Positions 26,096 through 35,171 of a DNA stretch of 64,000 nt are shown in pieces. The translations under genes were made by a program, and so were the position numbers. The DNA is from DATAUD01 sp036268455 (lineage in GTDB: Bacteria > Verrucomicrobiota > Verrucomicrobiia > Limisphaerales > Palsa-1400), in NCBI GenBank assembly GCA_036268455.1, contig DATAUD010000012.1, positions 1 to 64,000 of the forward strand. Direction: 5' to 3'. Numbering within the stretch: position 1 is the stretch's first letter; each line of letters begins with the position of its first letter. The notes beneath the pieces were generated by a model. That model searched no databases and was not told where the DNA came from. It saw only the letters and a list, made by a program, of their open reading frames with translations.

Positions 26096-27820
26096 TCAAA
26101 AATCAAACAGCACACGGTAAAACCGATGCGCGTTCGTGGCGGTGATAGTGTCTGATTCGCCGTCAAGGCCGTTGGTGCCGATCATCGGAGAACCAAGGTT
26201 GACCCAATTGGTTTGACTTAAATTGTCCTTGTATTGAGTTTGGTAAGGCTCGTTTACGAAGGCGTTCCAGGTAAACGAAAACGTCGTGCCTGTCTTACGC
26301 GCGGATTGGATCGAAGGCCTCGCAACTCCAATACGGAAAACGGTTCCATCTCCACCGCTCGCAAGATCGTTGTCGCCGCCGTTGGAGGTCGTCCCGTAAA
26401 GAGCGTCGTCCTGTCCCTGCCAGAGCGTTGCCAAAGGAACAGCGCCATCGTAATTTCCGTTGAAGGAGAGCAGCGTCGTTAAACTGCCGCTGGGTGTCAT
26501 TTGAAAAACTGTCCCGAAAATCGCGGGCAGTTCATTTCCGTTGTCGTAAGCGTCGCCGATGCCGCCAGAGGCGGCCATGCCGTAAAAATTGCCGTCGCGG
26601 GCCAGCATCAGGCCGCCTTCGGGTTGGACTACCAGTCCGCCGAGCACCCCAATTTCCGGCCAGGAGCCGTTGGTGATGTCAAAAGCATACAGGGCCTTTA
26701 AAACGCCGTTGGTGGTGATTTCAAAGATCGTGCCGTAGCCAGCGCCGCCGTTGAGGGAGAGATTTCCACCTTGAGTAGTTGTGCCGTAAAATTGGCCGTT
26801 GGTTCCCTGAACCAATCCTGCGCGGGGATAACCACCATCCGCGCCGCCGGTAAAGGAATAGAGGTTTGTGAAGCTTCCGCTGGCGCTGATGACGTACACG
26901 GTCCCCAAACCGTTCGCACCGCTGACTGATGTGGCGCCGTAAAAATAACCGTTCGTCCCTTCCGTTAACCCGCCCAATGGCCGGAGGCCATTAGCGGCTG
27001 TCAATCCATATGACCATTGGAGGTTGCCATTGGTGTCCATCTTGAAAATGGTCCCCCCTTCGCCGCCCGCGTCGTTGGTAATTGTGGTACCATACAGAAA
27101 TCCGTCACCGCCCAGGCACAATGGCGATTCCGGATAGCCGCCATCGCCATTTCCGGGCTGGAAGGAATACAAGCTTATCAATGCGCCGTTGGTGGTAATC
27201 CGAAAAACGTCGCCAAAACCGTGAAGGCCACCCGATTCCGCCGTGCCGTAGAGATTGCCGTCGGGGGTCTGAATGAGGCTGTCCACCGGGGAGGCGCCGT
27301 CCGAGGAGCCGGTGAAGGAATATATCCAGGCGAAAGTTCCGTTGGTGCTTAGTTTGAAAACGGCGCCATCGCCGTTGACGCCACCTTCGACGGTTGTTCC
27401 GTACAAAAAGCCGTCGCTTGCCTGGATTACCCCGGCTTGCGGCAATGAGCCGGTGGAGGAGTTGCCGAGCGAGGCGATGGTCGTGAATTGGAGGTTTGAA
27501 ACCATCACGGGGACGTTGGTGACGGTGAGCGTCACGTTGGAACTGGTGGCGGAACCCGAAGCATTTGTGACGAGGACGTAATAGCTGCCCGCATTGGTTT
27601 GCTGAGCGTTGATCACGTTGAGAACGTGATTGGTCGCATTTGTGATGGGCTGATTGTTAAAAAACCATTGGTACCCCAACGAACTGGAGACATCGACGCC
27701 AAAGGAAGCGGTAAATGTCGTGGGAACCGTCTGGCTCTGAGGGGGGACCAGTATCTGCGGCTGCGCTATGAGCGCGCGCCCGGCAAGGCAAAGTATAACG
27801 GCAAGGATTGCTGTTTTCAT
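26096..27820 (-). CDS. Exported GloVer tandem-repeat protein with Ig-like domain
   Basis: A signal peptide (about 19 residues, ending LIAQ) is followed by an Ig-like domain at about residues 22-102 (YQWFFNNQPI and AGSYYVLVTNASG). Seven GloVer-type repeats of about 50 residues then follow, each with a xLYGTTxxGG turn and a GTVFxIxxNG strand. The C-terminus (residues about 510-574) carries the verrucomicrobial module ending HRFYRVLFDF. The repeats form a propeller-like surface protein of unknown function in known family members. The protein should be outer-surface or periplasmic. It is a single gene between convergent neighbours, with a TATAAT string at 27839-27844 upstream. Confidence 0.82.
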   Translation of the reverse strand: MKTAILAVILCLAGRALIAQPQILVPPQSQTVPTTFTASFGVDVSSSLGYQWFFNNQPITNATNHVLNVINAQQTNAGSYYVLVTNASGSATSSNVTLTVTNVPVMVSNLQFTTIASLGNSSTGSLPQAGVIQASDGFLYGTTVEGGVNGDGAVFKLSTNGTFAWIYSFTGSSDGASPVDSLIQTPDGNLYGTAESGGLHGFGDVFRITTNGALISLYSFQPGNGDGGYPESPLCLGGDGFLYGTTITNDAGGEGGTIFKMDTNGNLQWSYGLTAANGLRPLGGLTEGTNGYFYGATSVSGANGLGTVYVISASGSFTNLYSFTGGADGGYPRAGLVQGTNGQFYGTTTQGGNLSLNGGAGYGTIFEITTNGVLKALYAFDITNGSWPEIGVLGGLVVQPEGGLMLARDGNFYGMAASGGIGDAYDNGNELPAIFGTVFQMTPSGSLTTLLSFNGNYDGAVPLATLWQGQDDALYGTTSNGGDNDLASGGDGTVFRIGVARPSIQSARKTGTTFSFTWNAFVNEPYQTQYKDNLSQTNWVNLGSPMIGTNGLDGESDTITATNAHRFYRVLFDF

Positions 27821-27932
27821 TCAATAGTCGCGGACAGAATTATAAGGACAACGTTAGTTCGGCTACCGGCAGTTTAACCTTTTTTGCGAATTTGCAAATG
27901 GGGGAATTCAAGCACTTCTTACGCCAGTCAAG

Positions 27933-28472
27933 TCAGTGTTTTCGGGCGATGCGGAACTGGTGGAGGACTTGCTGGGCAACTTCGCGGGGCGAACGGAAAC
28001 CCGTGTGGATCATCGCGTCCGCCTGATGATAAGCAGCGGAACGCGCGTTGAGGAGTTCGCGGATTTTGGCCAGCGGATCGGCGGTTTGCAGCAATGGGCG
28101 GTGGATCTGGACGCGCACCCGCTCCCAAATGGTCTCGGGAGACGCCCACAGACAGACCACCATGGCGTGCGATTTGAGGCTGTCCAGGTTGGCGGGATTG
28201 GCGATGAAGCCGCCGCCGGCGGAAATGACGATGTTTTGCCGGGACTGGAGGGTCTGGGCGGTGTTTTCCTCGAGTTTGCGGAATGCCTCCTCGCCGTTCT
28301 GGGCGAAGATATCGGCGACGGTCTTGCCGGTCTGGCTTTCAATCCATTCATCGGTATCGATAAAGTCGAAGTGAAGATGCTCGGCGACAATGCGCCCGAC
28401 GGAGGATTTGCCGGTGCCCATGAAGCCGACGAGGGCAACGTTGTGAATGACCCGAGGATTCTGGCTCTGCAC
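27933..28472 (-). CDS. aroK: Shikimate kinase
   Basis: AroK phosphorylates shikimate at C3 with ATP in aromatic amino acid synthesis. The Walker A loop GFMGTGKS is at residues 16-23. Shikimate-binding IDTDEWIE, the GGGFIAN loop and RPLLQTADP with the lid arginine follow. The protein has normal length (179 aa) and is cytoplasmic. The start is GTG 28472, with a TAAAAT hexamer 6 bp upstream. It lies downstream of a pseudopilin gene on the same strand, without other aro genes nearby. Confidence 0.93.
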   Translation of the reverse strand: MQSQNPRVIHNVALVGFMGTGKSSVGRIVAEHLHFDFIDTDEWIESQTGKTVADIFAQNGEEAFRKLEENTAQTLQSRQNIVISAGGGFIANPANLDSLKSHAMVVCLWASPETIWERVRVQIHRPLLQTADPLAKIRELLNARSAAYHQADAMIHTGFRSPREVAQQVLHQFRIARKH

Positions 28473-28478
28473 GGTGCC

Positions 28479-28509
28479 ATTTTAACCCCAAAGAAGGGGG
28501 GAATGGCAA
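28479..28509 (-). promoter_or_regulatory. Possible leaderless-type aroK promoter
   Basis: On the minus strand TAAAAT (28479-28484) lies 6 bp before the GTG start. TTGCCA (28504-28509) is a 5/6 match to the -35 consensus, but the spacer is long at 19 bp. Confidence 0.3.
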
Positions 28510-28553
28510 GCATCTCAATCAATCTTTATCAGGCCTTCAATTTCGCGAGGGTA

Positions 28554-29411
28554 TTATTGGTAAAGGGTGCCAGGAACGACGTTGGATTCGCAAGCCGTAT
28601 GAGACATTAGCCAAACAAAATCAGGGTCCCCAGGAGTAGTGGAGGTTTGGGCAGATGAGGTGCGGACCACATCATGTGCGTAGGGTGTGTTCGGAAGGAC
28701 TTTGCCCGTCCATTTATGGCTTTCAACGTGACCGTCAGCGAAGGAAAAATCGGCGCCACCAGAGTGATAATGGGCGGGGGAATCAGGAAATTCGGGGTTG
28801 TAGAGATCGCCCATTTGCAAAAATCCGTCATTCAAGGTCCACATTGTCTCGTCGCAAAAGAAAAACGCTCCAGAAGGAACCGGGCAGGTCAAGTCGATCA
28901 TCTTAACATAGATCCTCATTGAATTGTAAGGGCTGGACATCTTGCCTTGCATGTACACCCACCCCATGTTGCCGTTCATGGAAAATGAGCGAAGGCGATC
29001 TCCGTTGTCGGAGGGGAGATTATCACCCGGGCATTTATAGGCACCGATCTGCCCGATCATGTAAGGGCCCATAATAGATTGCTGATAAATCGCCACGTTG
29101 GTGTTGCCGTCCACAGAACCCCAAGCCTCTCCGTCCACGCCGGGACACCAGACCTCATTGTCGTTGGCAATATCCGAGGGGCCATTGGGAATAATGTAGT
29201 CGCGAAAATCGTTCGCATACATCAATGCCCCCAATTGCAATTGTTTCACATTGCTTTTGCATTTGGTCTGGATGGCATCTTGTTTGGCCCTGGCCAAAGC
29301 GGGAAGCAGCATGCTGGCGAGTATCGCAATTATTGCTATTACAACCAACAATTCGATAAGCGTGAACGCGCCGCAGGGCCTCTGGCGCAAGGGCTTTTCT
29401 TCATTCATCAT
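28554..29411 (-). CDS. Stand-alone pseudopilin (type II secretion G-like, H-DG motif)
   Basis: The leader ends CGA and cleavage before FTLIELLVV puts Glu at mature position 5. The helix and a basic ARAKQ segment follow. The rest has the pattern typical of the large verrucomicrobial/planctomycete pseudopilin family, ending in FSFADGHVESHKW. The protein should be displayed on the inner membrane or assembled in a pseudopilus. A strong ribosome binding site (AAGGAG, 8 bp upstream of the ATG) is visible, in contrast to many genes here. The -1 residue is Ala. Confidence 0.85.
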   Translation of the reverse strand: MMNEEKPLRQRPCGAFTLIELLVVIAIIAILASMLLPALARAKQDAIQTKCKSNVKQLQLGALMYANDFRDYIIPNGPSDIANDNEVWCPGVDGEAWGSVDGNTNVAIYQQSIMGPYMIGQIGAYKCPGDNLPSDNGDRLRSFSMNGNMGWVYMQGKMSSPYNSMRIYVKMIDLTCPVPSGAFFFCDETMWTLNDGFLQMGDLYNPEFPDSPAHYHSGGADFSFADGHVESHKWTGKVLPNTPYAHDVVRTSSAQTSTTPGDPDFVWLMSHTACESNVVPGTLYQ

Positions 29412-29503
29412 TTTAACTCTCCTTAAATTAACTCAACTTTGTCATATTCGCAAGCGTCTCAATGAACGAGCTTTGTGCAAGCCACCAAGCGCACCCTAAA
29501 AGC

Positions 29504-29537
29504 GGTTGGCAGGGAACACAATGTACCCCTGCCAACC
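29504..29537 (-). terminator. Hairpin after the large exported protein gene
   Basis: GGTTGGCAGGG (29504-29514) and CCCTGCCAACC (29527-29537) form a perfect 11-bp stem with a 12-base loop, 29 bp past the stop codon at 29566. A short T-run (GCTTTTAGG) follows on the minus strand. It most likely ends that transcript. Confidence 0.65.
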
Positions 29538-29565
29538 TCGCAAAACAGCGGTTAATCGAGCCGAC

Positions 29566-32500
29566 TTACTTGTGCTCGAGCCGATAAAAAGTGTCGATTC
29601 CATTTGTAGGAATCGTCACAGTGAAGACTCCAGACGTTTCAGTAAAGACGGCGCCTGAGACATCCATGAATCCAGCGTTAACAGGATTGTCCAGATTGGT
29701 GGAAACCTGCAGATTGTACGAGTTGGTGGTGTCAAACTGATCGGTGCTTGTAAAGTGCAGGACGGCGCTGGCATCGGCAGCGTCCAAACCGAAGCCGGTG
29801 ATATTCGGCGATGAGGGAGCGACGACGGTGAGCGTCACCGGAACGCTGGAAACGGAAGTGCCCGAAGCATCGGTGATTGTCACGAAGTAGGTCCCTGAAT
29901 TGGCCACTGTCGCGCTTGGGATAACCAGGCTGTTTGTGTCCGGAGAGGAAGCCACCGTGTTGCTGGAAACCAAAGTTGAGGTGTTAAAGTACCACAGGTT
30001 TGTAAAGGGTCCGACGCCCGTGGCGGCAACATTGAAGGTGACGGGCTGACCCGCAGACACGGTGAGGCTCAGAGGTTGAGTGGTGATCATCGGCCCGCTT
30101 TCGACAATGCGGACGTTGGAATAATATACCGCAGCGCCTGGGAACAGGTCAGGAACGGCAGTGGCGCCAACGTCGGGGAGAGGATCGTCATAACCCAGCA
30201 TAATAGTTCCGTTTGTAAAGACGGTGGTGTTTGTCAGACTGAATATGACGGTCTTGTTGATCAACAAAGTGACAACATTGCTTCCGCCACTGCTCAGTTG
30301 GTTGATTTCGACGTCACACCAGGTATTGGCCGGCAATTGATTGCCGTCCGCGGGAGTGCCGACTCCGGTTGCGGTGAAAGGGATTGGATGCTTGAAGACA
30401 CCGGCAAACACGTTGGCGGTTGAACTTAGCTGTTCTGTCGAACCCGAATTTGGCGGGGGAGCGCCCGTGTAATTTGCCATGTCCGGGTAGCCGTAACCCA
30501 CGAGAGCGCCAGCGTTATCGGCGCCCATGGAATACCAGACGCCGTCGTTATTGGTATTGCCGCCGCCGTTTTGAGGAACGCCGTTGGCGCCATGGTAGCT
30601 CGCGACCGTGTTGACGTTCGGGTCCAGTTGAACCCAATCACAATTCGTTCCGTAAACATTGACTCCAAACAACGCGTATTCAATCGGATTATGGAATCCT
30701 TCTGAAAGGTTCATGCTGAAGCGCAAGGCATAATTGCCGGAAACAGAAACTCCGGTGGGGAATAGATTCACGCCAGATGAAACATCGAAGTTAGGATCTT
30801 TGTTGACACTTACCTTGAGAGCGGATGTCCAGCCTTTTGCCGCCATCGCCAGCGATTGGCCGACTGCGTCATTGGCAACGGAGTATCCGAATTCCACATC
30901 GTAGTCGTTGGTTCCAGCCGAGTCAGGATTTCCGGCGGAACCCGCGGGTCCTATGTTCGTATAATTGGTGATATATACGGGAGGCATTGTCGCCGGGCCA
31001 AGATTTGAGTTGGCGAAGGAAAGATTCCAATTGGTGGCGGCGGCGTTGGTCAAGGCGTCGGACCAAAGGACGACCTCTGGCGGATTCGCGTTGTCGATTT
31101 CGGTCATGGAGGTCGTATTCGTGCTGACGATATAGGAGACGTCTTCCATGCTGGTTTGATTCGTTACCGCGCCCAAACTGATAATGACGGTCTTATTGCC
31201 GACCGGCGACGCTCCGTAGGGAGTCGGGACAGGTTCGCCGACGATATTGGTAAAATTAACCTGGCCTTGGGAAACAGTGAAGCCGGGCGCCGGTTTGCCT
31301 GGAATAAGCGTGGCCGTTGGGGACTGCGGAGCAGGTTGCAAACCGGCCAGATAATCGACACCCAGAACGGCAGTTCCAGAATAAGTCAGATTAGTAACAG
31401 TGTAAGCCGCCGCGTTGGTATCGCCCAAACGGGTGACAATGAATGTGAGGTAATCGTTGGTATTTCCTCTGTACATTGTTGGACCAGGAACGCTGGTAAT
31501 GGTAAGGGTTTGAGGGCCGGTGTTTGCAATATAGACAGTATCCTGAACCGGAGCGACGGCTATAACACCGGAGCCGCCACCCAACTTTAGGGTTACGGTC
31601 ACAGTGGGACCAACCACCGGGATGGCCGTTGGAGTGATTGTGATATTCGTCGAAATGTTGCCGGAGGCGCTGGTGGTGCCCGCCGGAATGACGATTGTGT
31701 TGGTGGCGCTGGCAATATAAGTTCCGTTGGTAGCAGTGCCTACGAAGGAAAAATTGAGGGTTACAGGCTGCGCCAGATAGTTCGTGCTAAGAGTAATTGT
31801 AAAGACGCCTGGGATCGGACTGCCATGGTTTTGCGAAGCCACCGGAGTAGTAGCCACCACACTTGCCGTTATGGCTGGGATAACAATGGAAAATCCGCCG
31901 TTCGTTCCCGTGAAGTCGTTACTCGTTATGCACGTGGTGGTCAAACCAAGGGAAAACGCACGGAGTGAATCCTCACTGCCGCTGACTCCATACAAATTGT
32001 CCGCTTTGTCGAAAGCGACGCCGCGAATCGTGGTTGCCACGGCTGGGTTATAGATAATGGAATTGGGAGGGACGCTTGGCATCCCGCCAACTCCGTTCGG
32101 GTTTTGAGCGCTAAGGGTTGTCCAAAGAATGTAACCGGCGGGGCTGCCATAGCCGGTATCGCTTGAAACTGTCGAGCTTGCGATGAACAAATTATCATCC
32201 GAAACACATACCGCTTCAGATCCCCAGAATGCCGCCGAGGTATCGTTGTTGACGTCATAATCATCCCACAACAAGCAATTGCCGTTGGTGACATTGTCAT
32301 AAATCCAAAGGGATTGCTGGCCGGCGCTGGACCTGGGTTCACAGCAGTAAAAGCGGCCATCCGGCCCAACCCAGAGATCACAGCCGACTTCATTCACACT
32401 GCTAATACCCGCGTTAACGCTGGTGTTCGGGTTGTTGTCAGTATAAAAGGCGGGGTAAACGTTCGGGCAACTCTGAGAACTCGTAAGCGAATTAGGCTGA

Positions 32501-33411
32501 ACCGACAGATTCCAAGGCAAAGGCAGAGGAGTGTTGGAATTTGTAAAGAACTGGTATTGCCACACATTTTGATAAGGAGCGCGATTCCATTCGATGGTGT
32601 AAAGGGTCAAGTCGCCAGCCGCGTAAGAACCTTCGGCAAATGGAACGCCAGCCGAACAGACTTGTTGGGAACCGCCAATGTTTCCGTTAAACGGAAAGAG
32701 GTCCGTGGCAGAAGTGAGGTTTGGTGTTGCCATCCAAACGCCGCCTCCAACGGTGGTGCCTGCGGAGTCGCCGCCGCTGGCATCGCCAATGTAAACAACG
32801 TCGTCCTTCCCGACGAAAACCGAATACACGCCGTAGGTAGTGCTATTGCCGAATCGAATCTGCCCCGCGCCTGTGCCGGTGGGTGGCATTGCAGTGGCGC
32901 CATAGCCGAACGCATCGGAGAAATCCGCATTAAGAGCATAAACTCCCTGGCCCACAGTTCGCACGGTGTCCCCGCCGGGAGCAGCATTGGCAACGTAGAT
33001 GGTGCCAAAATAGGGGGAATTTGGGTTTCGATTTACCGCGGCACAACGCGGGCCAAAAAAATCCACCAATGGGCTTTGGCCCGCACCGGTGCCTGGATTG
33101 GGGCTAATCTGATGAGGAATTCCATCGCCGAGGTTGAAGACGTAAACGGCAAAATTCGTATGACCGGCCAGACTAAAAGAGTAAAGTCCGTTGGTCACCG
33201 GGCTGGCGAGGGTGCCACCGACATAATTACTGACGGTGCCATTATCGAATAAATATGCGACGACGCCGTTGGTAACGGTTTCGTTTAATCGGAATGAAAC
33301 GGTAGTGCCCCCAGTCACCTTAACTGCGGCAGCGTAGGGGTGGGCTTTGGCGCTCAAGACCGAAAGCATAAGACTTCCGGCAACACAAAGGATAGGGCGT
33401 ATCATTTTCAT
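29566..33411 (-). CDS. Very large exported multidomain protein with Ig-like domain
   Basis: A 1281-aa secreted protein: signal peptide MKMIRPILCVAGSLMLSVLS ending in AKA, an Asn/Gly/Thr-rich N-terminal half with a beta-propeller-like pattern, a central Calx-beta-like stretch (TVTLKLGGGS, PAGTTSASG), a lectin-like region, an Ig-like domain near residues 1120-1210 (SLTVSAGQPVTFNVAATG and SGTYFVTITDASG), and the C-terminal FYRLEHK module. Its function is unknown; binding to polysaccharide or a surface role fits. I choose the ATG at 33411 (33435 and 33405 are alternatives). It appears monocistronic. Confidence 0.75.
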   Translation of the reverse strand: MKMIRPILCVAGSLMLSVLSAKAHPYAAAVKVTGGTTVSFRLNETVTNGVVAYLFDNGTVSNYVGGTLASPVTNGLYSFSLAGHTNFAVYVFNLGDGIPHQISPNPGTGAGQSPLVDFFGPRCAAVNRNPNSPYFGTIYVANAAPGGDTVRTVGQGVYALNADFSDAFGYGATAMPPTGTGAGQIRFGNSTTYGVYSVFVGKDDVVYIGDASGGDSAGTTVGGGVWMATPNLTSATDLFPFNGNIGGSQQVCSAGVPFAEGSYAAGDLTLYTIEWNRAPYQNVWQYQFFTNSNTPLPLPWNLSVQPNSLTSSQSCPNVYPAFYTDNNPNTSVNAGISSVNEVGCDLWVGPDGRFYCCEPRSSAGQQSLWIYDNVTNGNCLLWDDYDVNNDTSAAFWGSEAVCVSDDNLFIASSTVSSDTGYGSPAGYILWTTLSAQNPNGVGGMPSVPPNSIIYNPAVATTIRGVAFDKADNLYGVSGSEDSLRAFSLGLTTTCITSNDFTGTNGGFSIVIPAITASVVATTPVASQNHGSPIPGVFTITLSTNYLAQPVTLNFSFVGTATNGTYIASATNTIVIPAGTTSASGNISTNITITPTAIPVVGPTVTVTLKLGGGSGVIAVAPVQDTVYIANTGPQTLTITSVPGPTMYRGNTNDYLTFIVTRLGDTNAAAYTVTNLTYSGTAVLGVDYLAGLQPAPQSPTATLIPGKPAPGFTVSQGQVNFTNIVGEPVPTPYGASPVGNKTVIISLGAVTNQTSMEDVSYIVSTNTTSMTEIDNANPPEVVLWSDALTNAAATNWNLSFANSNLGPATMPPVYITNYTNIGPAGSAGNPDSAGTNDYDVEFGYSVANDAVGQSLAMAAKGWTSALKVSVNKDPNFDVSSGVNLFPTGVSVSGNYALRFSMNLSEGFHNPIEYALFGVNVYGTNCDWVQLDPNVNTVASYHGANGVPQNGGGNTNNDGVWYSMGADNAGALVGYGYPDMANYTGAPPPNSGSTEQLSSTANVFAGVFKHPIPFTATGVGTPADGNQLPANTWCDVEINQLSSGGSNVVTLLINKTVIFSLTNTTVFTNGTIMLGYDDPLPDVGATAVPDLFPGAAVYYSNVRIVESGPMITTQPLSLTVSAGQPVTFNVAATGVGPFTNLWYFNTSTLVSSNTVASSPDTNSLVIPSATVANSGTYFVTITDASGTSVSSVPVTLTVVAPSSPNITGFGLDAADASAVLHFTSTDQFDTTNSYNLQVSTNLDNPVNAGFMDVSGAVFTETSGVFTVTIPTNGIDTFYRLEHK

Positions 33412-33722
33412 AGATTTTTCAATAAGCAAAATCAAAACTACTTTTGCAGCATACAGATGACCGTGAAAAAGACGTGTATATCAAACGCAAAATTGCGCGT
33501 CAACACCGAAATCGAAAAAAGTTCACATTTTCGGAATTTTTATTCAGTTGGGTGGATGTTTGGAGTGTCCGACTACAAACAACAATCAGTCGGTGGCCAT
33601 TAAGCAGAGAATATGCCAGTTGGTGATCGGAAGCGAAGACAGAGGGAAAAGGAAAAATCCGAAGTTCGAACTCCTGAAAAAAAACCGCAGTTGTTGCGGA
33701 GTTTTGGGCACGCTGTTTAAGT
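33412..33722. other. AT-rich intergenic region upstream of the large exported protein
   Basis: About 310 bp with no credible gene. It is AT-rich around 33420-33580, which fits the promoter region of the leftward gene for the large exported protein, but no single -35/-10 pair stands out. I see no terminator for the response regulator gene on its other side. Confidence 0.35.
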
Positions 33723-34235
33723 TTAGTCTGTTTCTTCGGACAGCAATCCGTTGCGGACTGTTTGCACCAATTTTTGCGGAGGATACGGTTTTTGGAGGAA
33801 ATTGACTCCTTCTTTGAGAACAAAATCCTTGCCCAACAATTCGGTGCTGTAGCCGGTGGTGTAAATGACCTTGAGTTTGGTGTTTTCGGCTTTGAGCTTT
33901 TCAGCGAGTTGACGGCCGGAAATGCCGTCGGGCATCACCATGTCGGTCAAAAGGAGATCGACGTGTGGATGTTTTTTGTTCCAAAGCTCGAGCGCGGCCA
34001 GGCCGCTGGGGGCTTCGATGACTTCATAACCGCCGCGCTCGAGCACCTTGCGCACGAGGGCGCGCAAAGTGGGCTCGTCTTCAACGACCATTATAGTCTG
34101 CTTGACTGTCGGGGTTTCAGAATCCACCGCCCCTTTTTGGCCTTTTTGGGTTTCATGGGCAAGCTTTTTTCGGCGATGATTTTGGGGCAGGAACGGGGGA
34201 ATGAATTTGGAACTCAGGGAACCGCTCGCCCTCAT
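33723..34235 (-). CDS. Single-domain response regulator (CheY-like receiver)
   Basis: After about 45 poorly conserved residues a complete receiver domain follows: acidic pocket VVEDE (52-54), phosphoacceptor Asp98 in LLLTDMVMPDG, switch Thr/Ser in VIYTTGYS and the Lys in FLQKPYPP. There is no output domain. The sequence resembles the C-terminal receiver of hybrid histidine kinases, so it may be a detached receiver acting by phosphotransfer. No kinase gene is next to it. The N-terminal extension and start ATG (34235) are uncertain. It is the last gene of the leftward run of amino-sugar genes, 42 bp downstream of the isomerase. Confidence 0.75.
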   Translation of the reverse strand: MRASGSLSSKFIPPFLPQNHRRKKLAHETQKGQKGAVDSETPTVKQTIMVVEDEPTLRALVRKVLERGGYEVIEAPSGLAALELWNKKHPHVDLLLTDMVMPDGISGRQLAEKLKAENTKLKVIYTTGYSTELLGKDFVLKEGVNFLQKPYPPQKLVQTVRNGLLSEETD

Positions 34236-34277
34236 CCTTGATCCTCCCCCGGGAGAAGGGAAATTGATTTCTGGACG

Positions 34278-35162
34278 TTAGGGGCGGGCTTTTAGCTCCT
34301 CAATCATTTTTTCCAGGGCGCGGCCGTAGCGGATGTAGCTGTCGTAGGGGGAGCCGTCGGAGGAATGGGCGGTGGGGTCGTGGAATACGACGGCGACGTG
34401 GGGTTCGATGGATATTCCAGCGTCGTAGCCGCGGGAAAAGGCATCCTTCAAAATATCGCGGACGCGGGCCTGGCCTTCGCCGGGATATTTGTAGTCGCAA
34501 TCGCTTTTTGCGGGGACGTAGGTGGCGTCTTTGACGTGGATGTGGACGACGTGATCGCGAATGTGCTCCCAGAATTCCCAAGGGTCCTGGCGAGGCCAGG
34601 GGAGCGGACGGGAACGGTCGGGGTTGAAGACGGGATTGCCGGTGTCAAAAACCCACTTGAGACCGGGACATTTTTCGAGGAGTTCCAATCCATGCCGCCA
34701 ACTCATTCCGCCGTAGTTCATGCAGTTCTCATGGACGGGCTGCAAGCCTTCGTCGCGAAACATGCGGGTCACTTCGGCGATGCGGCGGAAGACTTCGGGA
34801 GGGATTGTGCTTTCGTCGTCGGCGGGCTTGAAGCTCATGATGCGGACGAATTTCGCGCCGGTGCGTTTCATGCGGGGAACGCAGCGGCGAACTTCGTCAA
34901 TGGTAATTTGGAAGGGGTCGGAGATTTTTTTGGACCAATTGGCGATTGCGGAGCCGAAACAATAGACGCCGAGGCCGGCTTCTTCGAGGCCGGCGGCGGC
35001 GATGTCGAAGGCCTTGTCGGGAATATCGTGAAAGTTGCCCTTGGGAAAACCGGGCACTTCGACGGCGCGCATCTCGATGTGGCTCCAGCCCAGTTCGCGG
35101 GTGGCGCCGATTTGCGCGTCCAGCAGCACGCCCGCTTCATCTCCAATTCCGGTGAGGATCAT
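34278..35162 (-). CDS. Sugar phosphate isomerase/epimerase family TIM barrel
   Basis: A 294-aa AP-endonuclease-2-like TIM barrel. Likely metal ligands are seen in PVHENCMN (Glu), WVFDTGNP (Asp), HIHVKDA (His and Asp) and SIEPHVAVV (Glu). Family members isomerise or epimerise sugars or inositols with divalent metals. It follows the Gfo/Idh/MocA gene by 9 bp on the same strand, a common pairing in verrucomicrobial carbohydrate loci, so it probably works on an intermediate made by that oxidoreductase. There is no signal peptide, so it is cytoplasmic. Confidence 0.85.
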   Translation of the reverse strand: MILTGIGDEAGVLLDAQIGATRELGWSHIEMRAVEVPGFPKGNFHDIPDKAFDIAAAGLEEAGLGVYCFGSAIANWSKKISDPFQITIDEVRRCVPRMKRTGAKFVRIMSFKPADDESTIPPEVFRRIAEVTRMFRDEGLQPVHENCMNYGGMSWRHGLELLEKCPGLKWVFDTGNPVFNPDRSRPLPWPRQDPWEFWEHIRDHVVHIHVKDATYVPAKSDCDYKYPGEGQARVRDILKDAFSRGYDAGISIEPHVAVVFHDPTAHSSDGSPYDSYIRYGRALEKMIEELKARP

Positions 35163-35171
35163 AGGATTTAA

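Noticed and set aside
34220..34274. GC-rich string with CTCCCCCGGGAG resembling REP elements
   Set aside because: The palindrome is short and imperfect and I cannot show a second copy in the window, so it is not listed as a repeat.
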